Shown here: positions 7,347 through 15,579 of the stretch, in pieces
Layout of the letters: the number at the start of each line of letters is the position of its first letter
How positions within the stretch are numbered: the stretch's first letter is position 1
Virus record (IMG/VR): IMGVR_UViG_3300042465_004152
Span: 1 to 39,789 of that record
DNA from: a virus
Strand: one strand, 5' to 3'
DNA length: 39,789 nucleotides
Translations under genes and position numbers: made by a program
The notes under the pieces: model-generated
Databases searched by the model: none
What the model saw: only the letters and a program-made list of their open reading frames with translations
Told to the model about the DNA's origin: nothing

Positions 7347-9679
7347 GCGTACTAAGCGCACCGGTCGATCCAGCAATCTCCCGCGGCATCCAGCGGCTTC
7401 CAGGCGCTGGCTTTGCGTGGTCCACTCAGATGCCGGGAGTCTCGCGGTTCCCGGCGCTGACGATTGCAAACACCCTGACTGGATGGGGATTCTACGCTGG
7501 CACAACTACCGCAGCTTTCGACCGGCTAACGATTCCATACTTCAGCAGCCAACCGGGTTACGCGCCCAACTCAATCCTCGTCCGCATTCGCGCCGTCAAT
7601 GTCAGCGGCGCGATACTGGCGACTGGAACGGGCGCTCTTGAATCAGACCTGAACGTCCAGCTATTCACTACGGTTCAGCTCAACGCCTCAATTCCTTCAG
7701 GCTCTGAAATCTTCGTCGAGTTCTTCACCAACGGGCGGACTCAATTCTACGACCTGACACTGATCGGCAGCGTTCCGGTTTTCGCTACTCCGACATTCCC
7801 GCAAACCCACCACTCGCTGGGAATCAATACGTCTTCACCGGCGTCATTGATTGCGTCCTCCAATCAGCGGCTTTTGCTGTTCTGGGGTTGGGCACCTGAC
7901 GGCGGGGCTAGTGTTGCGGAACTTAGCCCAAGGCTTGCCTCTCCAGTCTCGCGGCTTCTCAAACGACTTGGATCGTTCCAGCCGGGGCTCACGGAAACGG
8001 CGAGCGTTGGCGTGGCATCGTGGGCAAGCAACGTTGCCGGCTCCACGTTCTCCGGTCACGGGTCGTATATCGGGAATCAGACAACGGCCTTTGACTCTAT
8101 ATCCCTTCTTCTCTGGTCGTTCAATTCCAACAACGTCCCGCGCAGAGGCGTTGTCATCATTCGGCAAATGCCGACGGACGAAACGACATGGGGAACAACC
8201 AACCCAAGCACGTGGCCAATAATCGCTAGGTCAGAGGAAACTTGGCTTGGTTGCAGATTCCAGGAGTGGCGCGAAGTCACGTTTCAGCTAGACCGATCGG
8301 TCAGCGGTCACGTGTGGTTTGAGGTGACGACCGACGGCTTTGTAGGTCTGTCTGGAACGCTCGGCGGAACGGCAACCCCAACCATTGCCGCGCCTCCGAA
8401 ATCACATTACACGACAGGCGGCAGCCTTGGGATTCAACGCACTTGGCTTGATCACACTGTCCACCAGACGCTCTGGTGTCGCGTTGGCCTGTCAAACTAC
8501 CTGGGCGGATTGTTCGAGCCTTCGGCGGAATTCCGCAACCGCATCGCGTCCACGCTTTCGATAACCCCGACGGTTTCCATCAAACTCCCAACGAATGCGG
8601 CAAACATCCTGCCAGCGCTGGAAGGTCGGGAGTTGAACGTCTATCTGGACAACGTCATCTATGCCAGCGTCCCGCTGTCCAACCTGTCCGTCGTCGTTAC
8701 ATGCACGAAAGGCACGCAGTTTGAGGGCGTATGGCGCTATACTCCGACAAGCTCGGACGCCGGCACCACCACGTTGACGATCACCGTATGGACGCACGAC
8801 CACACGACGCAGTTGGCAACGGCGTCCTGCACGTTGAAGACCGTTGCTCTGACACACCCGACGACGGCCGTCTCGCGCAAGGTGCTGTTCATTGGCGACT
8901 CTACGTTTGCGGACCTTGGCGTCATTCCCGAAGTCGTGAACCTGTTTTCCAGCGACTCCAAGTATTCGCTGACACTGGTCGGCAGCAACCAGGGTAACGG
9001 GAATGATTCCGGGAGCACGTCGAGAGCCGTGGCAATGGAGGCAATCGGTGGGTGGAGCATTAACCGATTCTCGACCGACACGACCAGCGCGTGGACGCAA
9101 ATCAATGGAACGTCCCGCACTGGATCCCCGTTCCTCTTCTCTGGCAGCTTCAACTTCGCCAGCTATCTATCCGCTCAATCTATCACGCTCGGGTCTGGTG
9201 ATTGGGTCATCATCAATCACGGCATCAATGACGTGTTCAGCTTCCTCACGGACGCAACGGTGAACGCTGCGATAACAAACGCAGCCTCTCAACTCGCGTC
9301 GTGGATCACGTCGATAAAAGCAGCGGTTCCGGGAATCCGGATCGGCATTTGCATGACGATTCCGCCCACCGAATCGCAAGACGCGTTCGGAACCAACTAC
9401 CCCAATCTCCAGTGGCGCAAGCGGTACCTTCGCAATCTGCACCTTTGGCACACGCATTTACTGAGCGCATACGACTCCGTCATCGTGGGGCAAGTAACCC
9501 TTCTGCCCTACCACGCTCCAGTTGACACGGTGAACAATTTCCCGCTCACGTCTCGCGTTTTCAACGCCAGAAACTCTGGAACCTACATGCGGCAAACCAA
9601 CGCTGTTCACCCGATCAATACCGGATACTGGCAGCTAGCTGATTTCCTGCGCGGCTACCTGAAGGCAATCGAAGCCTGA
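7343..9679 (+). CDS. Tail fibre/tailspike with C-terminal SGNH esterase domain
   Basis: This 778-residue virion protein probably binds and trims surface glycans. Two beta-sandwich-like segments (about 25-145 and 215-340) resemble each other: both have a G-x-Y-x-GxxTTAFD segment and later a strand ending in SGxxxFxExxTxG, suggesting an internal duplication. A C-terminal SGNH/GDSL hydrolase starts near residue 510 with FIGDST (nucleophile S520), followed by HGIND at 626-630 with the GxND block. The last block reads NAVHP (N753, H756), where the usual Asp of DxxH is Asn. Such domains usually remove acetyl groups from sugars. The gene is coupled to the upstream gene by ATGA. Confidence 0.8.
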   Translation: MSVLSAPVDPAISRGIQRLPGAGFAWSTQMPGVSRFPALTIANTLTGWGFYAGTTTAAFDRLTIPYFSSQPGYAPNSILVRIRAVNVSGAILATGTGALESDLNVQLFTTVQLNASIPSGSEIFVEFFTNGRTQFYDLTLIGSVPVFATPTFPQTHHSLGINTSSPASLIASSNQRLLLFWGWAPDGGASVAELSPRLASPVSRLLKRLGSFQPGLTETASVGVASWASNVAGSTFSGHGSYIGNQTTAFDSISLLLWSFNSNNVPRRGVVIIRQMPTDETTWGTTNPSTWPIIARSEETWLGCRFQEWREVTFQLDRSVSGHVWFEVTTDGFVGLSGTLGGTATPTIAAPPKSHYTTGGSLGIQRTWLDHTVHQTLWCRVGLSNYLGGLFEPSAEFRNRIASTLSITPTVSIKLPTNAANILPALEGRELNVYLDNVIYASVPLSNLSVVVTCTKGTQFEGVWRYTPTSSDAGTTTLTITVWTHDHTTQLATASCTLKTVALTHPTTAVSRKVLFIGDSTFADLGVIPEVVNLFSSDSKYSLTLVGSNQGNGNDSGSTSRAVAMEAIGGWSINRFSTDTTSAWTQINGTSRTGSPFLFSGSFNFASYLSAQSITLGSGDWVIINHGINDVFSFLTDATVNAAITNAASQLASWITSIKAAVPGIRIGICMTIPPTESQDAFGTNYPNLQWRKRYLRNLHLWHTHLLSAYDSVIVGQVTLLPYHAPVDTVNNFPLTSRVFNARNSGTYMRQTNAVHPINTGYWQLADFLRGYLKAIEA

Positions 9680-9692
9680 GCAATCAAGCAAC

Positions 9693-9980
9693 ATGCCACC
9701 AACTACCATCGACGAAACGACGCGGGTCAATCTCCCGCTCAGGCTCCTATGGGGAATCCTTGGATCCGTTGCTCTGGGAGCCGTGTTTGCCACCGGCGTG
9801 TACCTCGAAACGAGAGGCGCAAGAAAAGACGTTGGTAAGCTGGACGCCAAACTTGAGGCCAAGATCAATGCGTTCGAGAAGAAATTTGAGGACCATGAGC
9901 GCAGGCTGATCAAGATTGAAGCCAAGGCAGGAATCGCCGGCGCAGGCAAGCAAACCGCAGAAGGATGGGGTAACCGATGA
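9693..9980 (+). CDS. Single-span membrane protein with coiled coil
   Basis: This 95-residue protein has a short polar N-terminus, one hydrophobic segment at about 16-38 (LLWGILGSVALGAVFATGVY) and a charged coiled-coil-like helix at 45-78 with heptad-like K/L/F spacing. This shape fits an inner-membrane spanin-like or accessory lysis protein, with the holin-like gene two genes downstream. It begins 13 nt after the fibre gene at ATG 9693 and ends in an ATGA overlap with the next gene. No family is recognised, and a tail-related role cannot be excluded. Confidence 0.55.
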   Translation: MPPTTIDETTRVNLPLRLLWGILGSVALGAVFATGVYLETRGARKDVGKLDAKLEAKINAFEKKFEDHERRLIKIEAKAGIAGAGKQTAEGWGNR

Positions 9981-10219
9981 GTCAAAACCTTACACCGTTG
10001 ACGGATGCTGAGTGGGATGAGAAGTGCGACCTCGAAGCGCACCCGTGCTGCGGCATCGCGCTGACGGAATCCCAGTCTGCGCGTCTGGACGCGCTGGCCA
10101 AACGGGCGAAAATCCCAAAGCCGCCACCACCCGGCACGCTGCCCCCTTCCGTTCGGATTCCCAAAATGAAGGAGATGCTTGCGAGTGATCCGGGCGTCCC
10201 AGGAGCACCAACCGCATGA
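9977..10219 (+). CDS. Small protein of unknown function
   Basis: I do not recognise this 80-residue protein. It has an acidic N-terminus with three cysteines (C17, C24, C25), a short helix (TESQSARLDALAKRAK) and a proline-rich stretch (PKPPPPGTLPP) near 48-58. There is no signal peptide or membrane segment. It overlaps the membrane protein upstream (ATGA) and the holin-like gene downstream (ATGA at 10216), so it is expressed with the presumed lysis genes. Confidence 0.6.
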   Translation: MSQNLTPLTDAEWDEKCDLEAHPCCGIALTESQSARLDALAKRAKIPKPPPPGTLPPSVRIPKMKEMLASDPGVPGAPTA

Positions 10220-10512
10220 ACGAACTAGACCACATCATTGAAGGTGGAAGCGTTGCCATCATCTGCATCGGATTCGGTCGAGCACTGAAAGGTATTCCCG
10301 CAATCCCAGATTGGACCATCCCTTTCGCCCTGGTCGCCGTTGGCATTGGGGCCACGTGCCTCCTAGATGGTCCATCAAGGGCGTCCGTTGTCAAAGGCGC
10401 GGTCTCCGGCTTCGGTGCCGTGTGGGGAAATCAGGCGTGGCGGCAAGCCAAGGTTGGCGCAGATACCATCTTCCTGAGGAAGGACAAGAATGCCGACAGT
10501 AACCACTCCTAA
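10216..10512 (+). CDS. Holin-like membrane protein
   Basis: This 98-residue protein has two hydrophobic segments, about 9-26 (GGSVAIICIGFGRALKGI) and 35-53 (IPFALVAVGIGATCLLDG). A glycine/alanine-rich amphipathic stretch (ASVVKGAVSGFGAVWG) and a charged tail follow. That layout fits phage holins whose second segment is followed by a 'G..G..A.G' region. If correct, it times membrane permeabilisation. No endolysin is recognisable nearby, so the lysis role is inferred from topology alone. Its last 23 nt overlap the next gene. Confidence 0.5.
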   Translation: MNELDHIIEGGSVAIICIGFGRALKGIPAIPDWTIPFALVAVGIGATCLLDGPSRASVVKGAVSGFGAVWGNQAWRQAKVGADTIFLRKDKNADSNHS

Positions 10513-10858
10513 CAGCAACACGCTGCTTGCGTGCCCAACGCTGGAAATCATCCGCGGAAGCGGATTCCAGATGCGCGTCGCGCTGCCCGCTGACGACCTG
10601 ATTTCGTGGGCGTCAAGCACCGGCTCCGGGCGCATCACGAAGGAGGACGGCACGGTTGCGTTCACGTTCGATCCCGGAAGTCTGACCGTCGAAACGGACG
10701 GCAGTGCAACCATGGTTTTCACGGCTGACGGAACGGACACCGCAACGCTGACGGCCAACATTCCGCATTTCGCAAGCTGGCGGATTACCACGTCCGGAAG
10801 CCTGCCATTTGAGACGAAAACTTTCCGCGTCGCCGTGTTCAATTCACCGATGTCATGA
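10490..10858 (+). CDS. Beta-rich probable virion protein
   Basis: This 122-residue protein has no recognised family. Its sequence alternates short strands with polar turns (ITKEDGTVAFTFDPGSLTV, then DGSATMVFTADGTDTATLTA), like immunoglobulin-like or baseplate-upper-type domains in fibre assemblies. It starts at ATG 10490 with a GAGGAAGGAC-type site upstream, inside the holin-like gene (23-nt overlap), and its stop overlaps the next fibre gene (ATGA). The context suggests it is part of a second fibre. Confidence 0.55.
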   Translation: MPTVTTPNSNTLLACPTLEIIRGSGFQMRVALPADDLISWASSTGSGRITKEDGTVAFTFDPGSLTVETDGSATMVFTADGTDTATLTANIPHFASWRITTSGSLPFETKTFRVAVFNSPMS

Positions 10859-11898
10859 ACGTATACGAATGCGCATTGGTAATCGCTGACGGCATTGCTG
10901 AAACGCATGCCGTGGGCGCGGCTATCGAATTGCAGGTGGAGCGCGTTATCGGGACTCAGACGGTAGGCGGGTCTGGCATTACGGACGGCGACAAGGGCGA
11001 CGTGACTGTAAGCGGTAGCGGTTCCGTCTGGACCGTTGACGCACGCGCAATCACGGCCGGAAAACTCTTCGAGGTTGGCGCAACCAAACTTCTGGGACGC
11101 CACACCGGGACGGCTGGCGATGTCCAAGAAATCAGCGTCGACGGCGGACTTGAGTTTCACGGCGGGCAGTTGCGACGAGCGGCGTTGACGGGGCCCGTCA
11201 CAACGTCCGCAGGCGGAAACGCGACAACGCTGGCGCAGAACGGAGCAGCGACAGGCAATTACTACAAGTGGGATGGAGCGAACTGGGTTCCAGCCGTCAT
11301 AAGCTATCTGGAGGACATCGAGGACATTCCGTCTACGTTCACGCCAGCCGCTCACACTCACACGCTTTCCAACCTAACTCAAAGCGGAGCAACGACCGGG
11401 CAGGTTGCGCAATGGAACGGGACGGCGTGGGTGCCGGTGACGGTTGGAGCCGGAAAAGTCCTTAACGTCTGGCGCAACACGTCCAGTGTCCCCGGCTCAA
11501 CGACGGCAACGATACCCCTAGACAACACCACGCCTCAAAGCAGCGAGGGAGCTGAAATAATTACCCTTGGGCCGTTCACGCCGTCCAGCGCGAGCAGTGT
11601 TATTCGGATTGACTTGGATATTCAGTTGGCGCTCAACCTGCAAAACACCGTTGGAGTTGCCCTGTTCTTCGACAGCGATGCTAACGCAACAGCGGCGCTT
11701 GCTCACAGTATCTCGCAGGGATTCGTGAACGCGTGTCATTTCACATTCTACGTTCCGTCGTGGACAGGAGCCAAGACAGCGAAAATCCGCGCAGGCAGCC
11801 AGTTCGTCACGCTGTACTGGAATCAAGCATCATCGACGCAGCTCTACAACGGCGCCCAGCAATACACCCTCTCGGCAACTGAACTGAGCTTGTCATGA
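10855..11898 (+). CDS. Tail fibre protein
   Basis: This 347-residue protein carries typical fibre-shaft motifs: GITDGDKGDVTVSGSGSVW near 40-58, FTPAAHTHTLSNLTQSGATT near 162-181, and a repeated YKWDGANWVP / AQWNGTAWVP pair around 139-147 and 185-193. The C-terminal ~140 residues form a beta-rich presumed receptor-binding knob. It follows a beta-rich partner and precedes an XkdW-like small protein; both neighbours overlap by 4 nt. It probably forms a trimeric side or tip fibre. The receptor cannot be read from the sequence. Confidence 0.75.
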   Translation: MNVYECALVIADGIAETHAVGAAIELQVERVIGTQTVGGSGITDGDKGDVTVSGSGSVWTVDARAITAGKLFEVGATKLLGRHTGTAGDVQEISVDGGLEFHGGQLRRAALTGPVTTSAGGNATTLAQNGAATGNYYKWDGANWVPAVISYLEDIEDIPSTFTPAAHTHTLSNLTQSGATTGQVAQWNGTAWVPVTVGAGKVLNVWRNTSSVPGSTTATIPLDNTTPQSSEGAEIITLGPFTPSSASSVIRIDLDIQLALNLQNTVGVALFFDSDANATAALAHSISQGFVNACHFTFYVPSWTGAKTAKIRAGSQFVTLYWNQASSTQLYNGAQQYTLSATELSLS

Positions 11899-12290
11899 GA
11901 ATCGAATCCGCAATTCACGTTCTTAGGCCCGGTGCCAAGTGGACCCTCAGAGGGCCTGACTACAGCGGTCTTGAATGGCAGGACCAATCGCAGAGCAGGC
12001 CGACGCGTGCTGAGGTTGAGTCAATGATGGCGCAACCGGAGCCGGTGCCGGTTCCGCAGGAAGTCCCCACGTGGGCGCTTCGCGAGGTGTGCATGACTCG
12101 CGGGCACACCGCGGCAATCGAAGCCGCGCTTGCCAATCTATCGGAGCCGCAGCGCACGATTGCCGGCAACCGATGGAACCACAAGCCGACGATCTCCAGA
12201 GCCTCCAGCCTGATTGCCGCGATGCAGGCAATTCTAGGTTGGACATCGGCTTACGTTGACGAACTGTTCGTTGAAGCTGCTACCAAATGA
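11895..12290 (+). CDS. XkdW-like fibre-associated protein
   Basis: This 131-residue protein begins with a hairpin region containing DYSGLEWQDQSQSRPTRAE, a pattern seen in XkdW-like proteins encoded next to tail fibre genes. The second half (about 55-131) is helical with conserved-looking tryptophans (W58, W97, W114). It directly follows the fibre gene (ATGA overlap) and may help fold, trimerise or attach it. The match is to a short N-terminal motif only. Confidence 0.55.
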   Translation: MRIESAIHVLRPGAKWTLRGPDYSGLEWQDQSQSRPTRAEVESMMAQPEPVPVPQEVPTWALREVCMTRGHTAAIEAALANLSEPQRTIAGNRWNHKPTISRASSLIAAMQAILGWTSAYVDELFVEAATK

Positions 12291-12667
12291 AAACCATCCA
12301 ACTCCTCATCCTCCTAGTTGGCCTATGCGCTGCACCCGTCGTCATGACCGGCTGCAAGGCGACGCCTCAACAGATCGCGTTCAACAGCACCGAGGGCGTC
12401 GTCAAGTCCGTCGACATCGCTCTAAAGGAGTGGTACCGTTGGCTGGTCGCCGAGGAGCGACGAGTTGCCGCGCTTCCGCCGATTGACCAAGGCAGCCAGC
12501 GAGCCGACCTGATTCGCAAGGACGGGCGGGTGCGTGAGGCTTACGGTAAATACCAAGCCGCCATGGCCGGTGTTGAGGTTGCCGCAATGGGCGCGGGTCA
12601 GATTCCTCCGGACGCTTCGCAAGCCGCTGCCGCACTTCTCAAGATCACCAAGGAACTCCAGAAATGA
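12287..12667 (+). CDS. Predicted lipoprotein
   Basis: This 126-residue protein has a lipoprotein signal: MKTIQ, a hydrophobic core (LLILLVGLCAAPVV) and lipobox MTGC with C23 as the likely lipidated cysteine. The mature part is ~104 residues, mainly helical and soluble. Phage lipoproteins near holins can be outer-membrane spanin subunits or superinfection-exclusion factors. It is longer and less proline-rich than a typical Rz1. It implies a host with bacterial lipoprotein processing, probably Gram-negative. It overlaps both neighbours by 4 nt. Confidence 0.7.
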   Translation: MKTIQLLILLVGLCAAPVVMTGCKATPQQIAFNSTEGVVKSVDIALKEWYRWLVAEERRVAALPPIDQGSQRADLIRKDGRVREAYGKYQAAMAGVEVAAMGAGQIPPDASQAAAALLKITKELQK

Positions 12668-12855
12668 GCACTGTCATCATCGTTGCCGAGTTGCTGTTGC
12701 GCTACGGGCCGGACGTTGCGCAGACCATTCAAAGCTGGATGTCGTCAGGCAAAACCCCAACCGCGTCGGAGTGGTCTGGACTGTTCGCCATCGCTCGCAA
12801 GTCTGCTGACGAATACCGCCGAGAGGCGGAGGCCGAGCTGGACCGCAAGCTGTGA
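12664..12855 (+). CDS. Small helical protein of unknown function
   Basis: This 63-residue protein has a moderately hydrophobic N-terminal helix (VIIVAELLLRYGPDVAQTI), a tryptophan-containing turn and a charged C-terminal helix. I do not recognise a family, and a membrane segment is not convincing because of internal charges. It lies between the lipoprotein and the neck genes and overlaps both (ATGA at 12664, GTGA at 12852). Confidence 0.55.
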   Translation: MSTVIIVAELLLRYGPDVAQTIQSWMSSGKTPTASEWSGLFAIARKSADEYRREAEAELDRKL

Positions 12856-13247
12856 GCGCATTTGACGACTTCATCGCAGAAGGCCAGGACCAAGCTCTGG
12901 ACGAGTTTGGCACCACCTTCCGCATTGTCGGCTTGGATCCCGCCGAGGAGTTGGTTGGCGTCTTGGACCGGCACAAGGACGCAACCAAGCCAGAGGTTGG
13001 CGGACTCATGCCTGACTTTGATGGCGTCATCTTCGCGCCTCGCGCTCAGTTCGACGGGACTGCATTGCTCACTGAGTCCGGCGAAGAGTTGGACTTGGAA
13101 CAGGGCGGAAGCCTCGACACTGAAACCGGCTACCGCATGCCAGCCATCGGCCAGCGGATTACATGCGACGGAAACCTCTACAGGGTGACCGAGCGCAGCA
13201 TGGATTCCACAGGCGTCACGTTCATCCTCCAATCCGTTGACCGATGA
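12852..13247 (+). CDS. Probable head-tail connector protein
   Basis: This 131-residue protein starts at GTG 12852 overlapping the previous stop (GTGA). The second half looks like a small beta-barrel neck protein: GQRITCDGNLYRVTERSMDS, then GVTFILQSVDR, as in gpFII-like/head-closure proteins that describe strands around 'DG..YRV'. It is followed by a minor tail/neck protein and a tail-completion-type gene, the usual order of the neck module. The exact protein class is uncertain. Confidence 0.6.
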   Translation: MSAFDDFIAEGQDQALDEFGTTFRIVGLDPAEELVGVLDRHKDATKPEVGGLMPDFDGVIFAPRAQFDGTALLTESGEELDLEQGGSLDTETGYRMPAIGQRITCDGNLYRVTERSMDSTGVTFILQSVDR

Positions 13248-14071
13248 TAAAGGCATACGTCGATCACGGCCATTGGTCTAGTCAGGTGCGCAAACTCTCG
13301 CGCATCATGGAACAGACGATGGAGGTGACGTTGCGCGGTCAGGCCAAACTTTTCGTGCGTGACGCAATCCGATTCACGCCTCCATTTGGTGACGCGCCCA
13401 TCACGGAGCCGTTCGCGACGCAGTTGGAGATCGGCAAGGAAGCGGTTTACAGGGATCGAAAGCGCGTCTTCCTAGAAGCCTCCAGCATGCGCGAGCTTTG
13501 CATTGGGCGCTTTGGCCGCGAGATAACGCGCCTTGTCGCGAACGGCAAAGCCGCGCAGGCAAACGAGCTTCTGCTCACCAAGCTGAAGCGCAAGACGGAC
13601 GGGTTGCAGATGTCCGCGCTAGGCATGACGTGGCAGGGCAAGCGCAACAAACGGGGCGCGGTTCCAAAGGGTAACAGGCCAACAATCCTGCATGACGGCG
13701 TTCTGCCGTCCTACAACCCTGCGTTGAATGGCCTAAAGACTCTGCCAGAGGATCCGGAGTTACGCCGAATCTTGGAACGCAAACTAGCCAGCGTCGGCGC
13801 GGCAAAATCTGGATGGGTGAAAGCTGCATCCGCACTCAAGCTGCCTATTCCACGTTGGATCAAGAAAGGTAAAGGCGCGAACTCTGGCACGTATCATGAA
13901 ACTGGCTCGCAAGATCGTTTTGGGGTAGAAGTCCGCAACAGCGTGCCGTTCATTCAGGCGTCAGGGCGCGAGTTGCGGATTGTCGAGCGCGCGTGGAAGA
14001 ACCGGCAGCGGAACATCCAGAAGCAGATCGAGGCCGCATTCAAGGCCGCAAAGAAGAAGGAAAACGCGTGA
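13244..14071 (+). CDS. Minor tail/neck protein, HK97 gp10 or gpZ-like
   Basis: This 275-residue basic protein starts with a helix and a TLRGQAKLFVRDAIRFTPPFG region (about 28-48), typical of HK97-gp10/lambda gpZ-like proteins. It ends with VPFIQASGRELRIVERAWKN and a lysine-rich tail. Such proteins join the completed head to the tail. A central insertion (about 105-185) rich in Arg and Lys makes it longer than the minimal gp10 family. It overlaps both neighbours (ATGA and GTGA). Confidence 0.65.
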   Translation: MIKAYVDHGHWSSQVRKLSRIMEQTMEVTLRGQAKLFVRDAIRFTPPFGDAPITEPFATQLEIGKEAVYRDRKRVFLEASSMRELCIGRFGREITRLVANGKAAQANELLLTKLKRKTDGLQMSALGMTWQGKRNKRGAVPKGNRPTILHDGVLPSYNPALNGLKTLPEDPELRRILERKLASVGAAKSGWVKAASALKLPIPRWIKKGKGANSGTYHETGSQDRFGVEVRNSVPFIQASGRELRIVERAWKNRQRNIQKQIEAAFKAAKKKENA

Positions 14072-14559
14072 TTGCCGAACAGCTCCAGAAAATGGTTCTA
14101 GCCTATCTGATCGCCTCCTATACGGCGAACGGGTGGAGCGTCGACGCGTTGACGGCCGGCGGCTACAACGTCAGCAGCGGCGAGACGCAAATCAGGTTCA
14201 CGCGTGGCGAGACTGGCGAGGAGAAGACGCTCCCGCTGATCATGGTTGAAGCGGAAGACGGGCAGGAGGATTACGAAACCGGAAACGAGTTCATCACGTT
14301 GTCTGTTTCCGTGGTTGTCGCGTCGGAAGATGCTGGCGCGTACACGCTCCTAAAAGACCAGACGGACACCGTGAAAGAGCTGTTGTGGTTCGACCACCCA
14401 AGCGAATTGCAGGACGCAATCAACGTGGCAACGGACGAGACTTTTGAATGTCTGATCATGGGCACAACGGACAGGACCGTTGAGTCTTCATTCGATGATC
14501 GGGCGAGGGTAAACAAACTTAGCCTGCGCCTATACTGCGCGGGATTGGAGAACGCGTAG
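14068..14559 (+). CDS. Probable tail terminator/completion protein
   Basis: This 163-residue protein starts at GTG 14068 overlapping the stop of the gene before (GTGA); the frame is open upstream but this overlap decides the start. It has mixed alpha/beta character with FITLSVSVVVASED and NKLSLRLYCAG strands. It lies between the gp10-like gene and the tail tube gene, the position of lambda gpU-type terminators that cap tail polymerisation. The call depends largely on gene order. Confidence 0.55.
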   Translation: MIAEQLQKMVLAYLIASYTANGWSVDALTAGGYNVSSGETQIRFTRGETGEEKTLPLIMVEAEDGQEDYETGNEFITLSVSVVVASEDAGAYTLLKDQTDTVKELLWFDHPSELQDAINVATDETFECLIMGTTDRTVESSFDDRARVNKLSLRLYCAGLENA

Positions 14560-14560
14560 T

Positions 14561-14974
14561 ATGCCAACATATCAAGGAATCGGCGTCGTCTGGGGAATCA
14601 GCACGACCAACCCAAGCGCGGGCGCTGGCGTGCTTCGCCAGACATCGCAGACCTACACCGAGGACGCGGAGGTAATTGAGCACCGCGACACTAGCGGCGA
14701 GGTTGTCGGGTTGACTCATTTCAACCAGACCAAGACTCTTGAACTCGACGTGTACCCGGCCGGCGCAACGCTGGCCCACGCGAAAGAAGCTTGCGAGGCA
14801 ATGCCAAACGTCGGCACAACCGTGACCCTTACCGACTCTGGCGATACCGACATTGCCGGCCCATATACCGTCATGAGCGCAGCCAAGAACAAGAGCACGT
14901 CGGACAAGGTGAGCTTTCGGTTGAGCCTGAAGAAGTACGCCGGATTTACACCTGGGGCCGGAATCACTACGTGA
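14561..14974 (+). CDS. Probable major tail tube protein
   Basis: This 137-residue beta-rich protein begins two nucleotides after the terminator-like gene. It has an EDAEVIEHRDTSGEVVGLT segment and alternating strands (TKTLELDVYPAG, GTTVTLTDSGDT, DKVSFRLSLKKY) like small tail-tube or sheath-initiator subunits that stack as hexameric rings. The next two genes look like a chaperone and a tape measure, which supports the role. Sequence alone does not prove the fold. Confidence 0.65.
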   Translation: MPTYQGIGVVWGISTTNPSAGAGVLRQTSQTYTEDAEVIEHRDTSGEVVGLTHFNQTKTLELDVYPAGATLAHAKEACEAMPNVGTTVTLTDSGDTDIAGPYTVMSAAKNKSTSDKVSFRLSLKKYAGFTPGAGITT

Positions 14975-15579
14975 CCGCCGCCGAACTCCATCGCCGTCTC
15001 ACGTTGCCGGACGTTTACCGCGTCCTCGGCATCCGCATGGCTACGTTTACCGTGGGCCATGCGCGGCTTTTGGATCGGCTGGAACTGTCAGAGATTGGCG
15101 ACGGCTCGCAGGCGCTCCTATTTGCGCTGTTGTGCCGATTCAAGACGGCGGCAGAGGCGGACAAGTGGCTTTGCTCACGCTTCCTTGAGTGGTCTTTGGT
15201 GCTTTGGACAAATCGCAAGCGGCGACTCCTTGCCAACCCCATCGAGGTCACCGCCGCCGTTGAGGCAATCCGCGACTACCTGGACGCGGCCACACTGGTG
15301 CCAGAGTACTACAGCAACCACAAAGACGAGAACGGCAAGGCTGTTGGTTCACCGTTCTACCAACACCTTCGCACCATCCTCATTTCCAAGCTGGGTTATT
15401 CGCCGCAATCCGTTGACGACACGCCATTCCTGCAAGCCATGTGGGACTACCTGTCGTACATGGAAGCTGAGGGGCATATCTCCATCAGTGAAGGCGTGAC
15501 GGATGACGAGTTGAAGCGCATGGAAGAGCACGGTAAGGAGCTTCTGGAGCGCGCCAAGAAAGGGGAATTCTCATGCTAG
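14971..15579 (+). CDS. Probable tail assembly chaperone
   Basis: This 202-residue, mostly helical protein starts at GTG 14971 overlapping the tube gene's stop (GTGA). It lies between the tail tube and tape-measure genes, where tail assembly chaperones (lambda gpG/gpGT) are encoded. I see no obvious slippery run giving a frameshift product; the gene ends in ATGCTAG overlapping the next start. Residues ~165-202 form a charged coiled-coil-like end. The role is by position. Confidence 0.5.
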   Translation: MTAAELHRRLTLPDVYRVLGIRMATFTVGHARLLDRLELSEIGDGSQALLFALLCRFKTAAEADKWLCSRFLEWSLVLWTNRKRRLLANPIEVTAAVEAIRDYLDAATLVPEYYSNHKDENGKAVGSPFYQHLRTILISKLGYSPQSVDDTPFLQAMWDYLSYMEAEGHISISEGVTDDELKRMEEHGKELLERAKKGEFSC

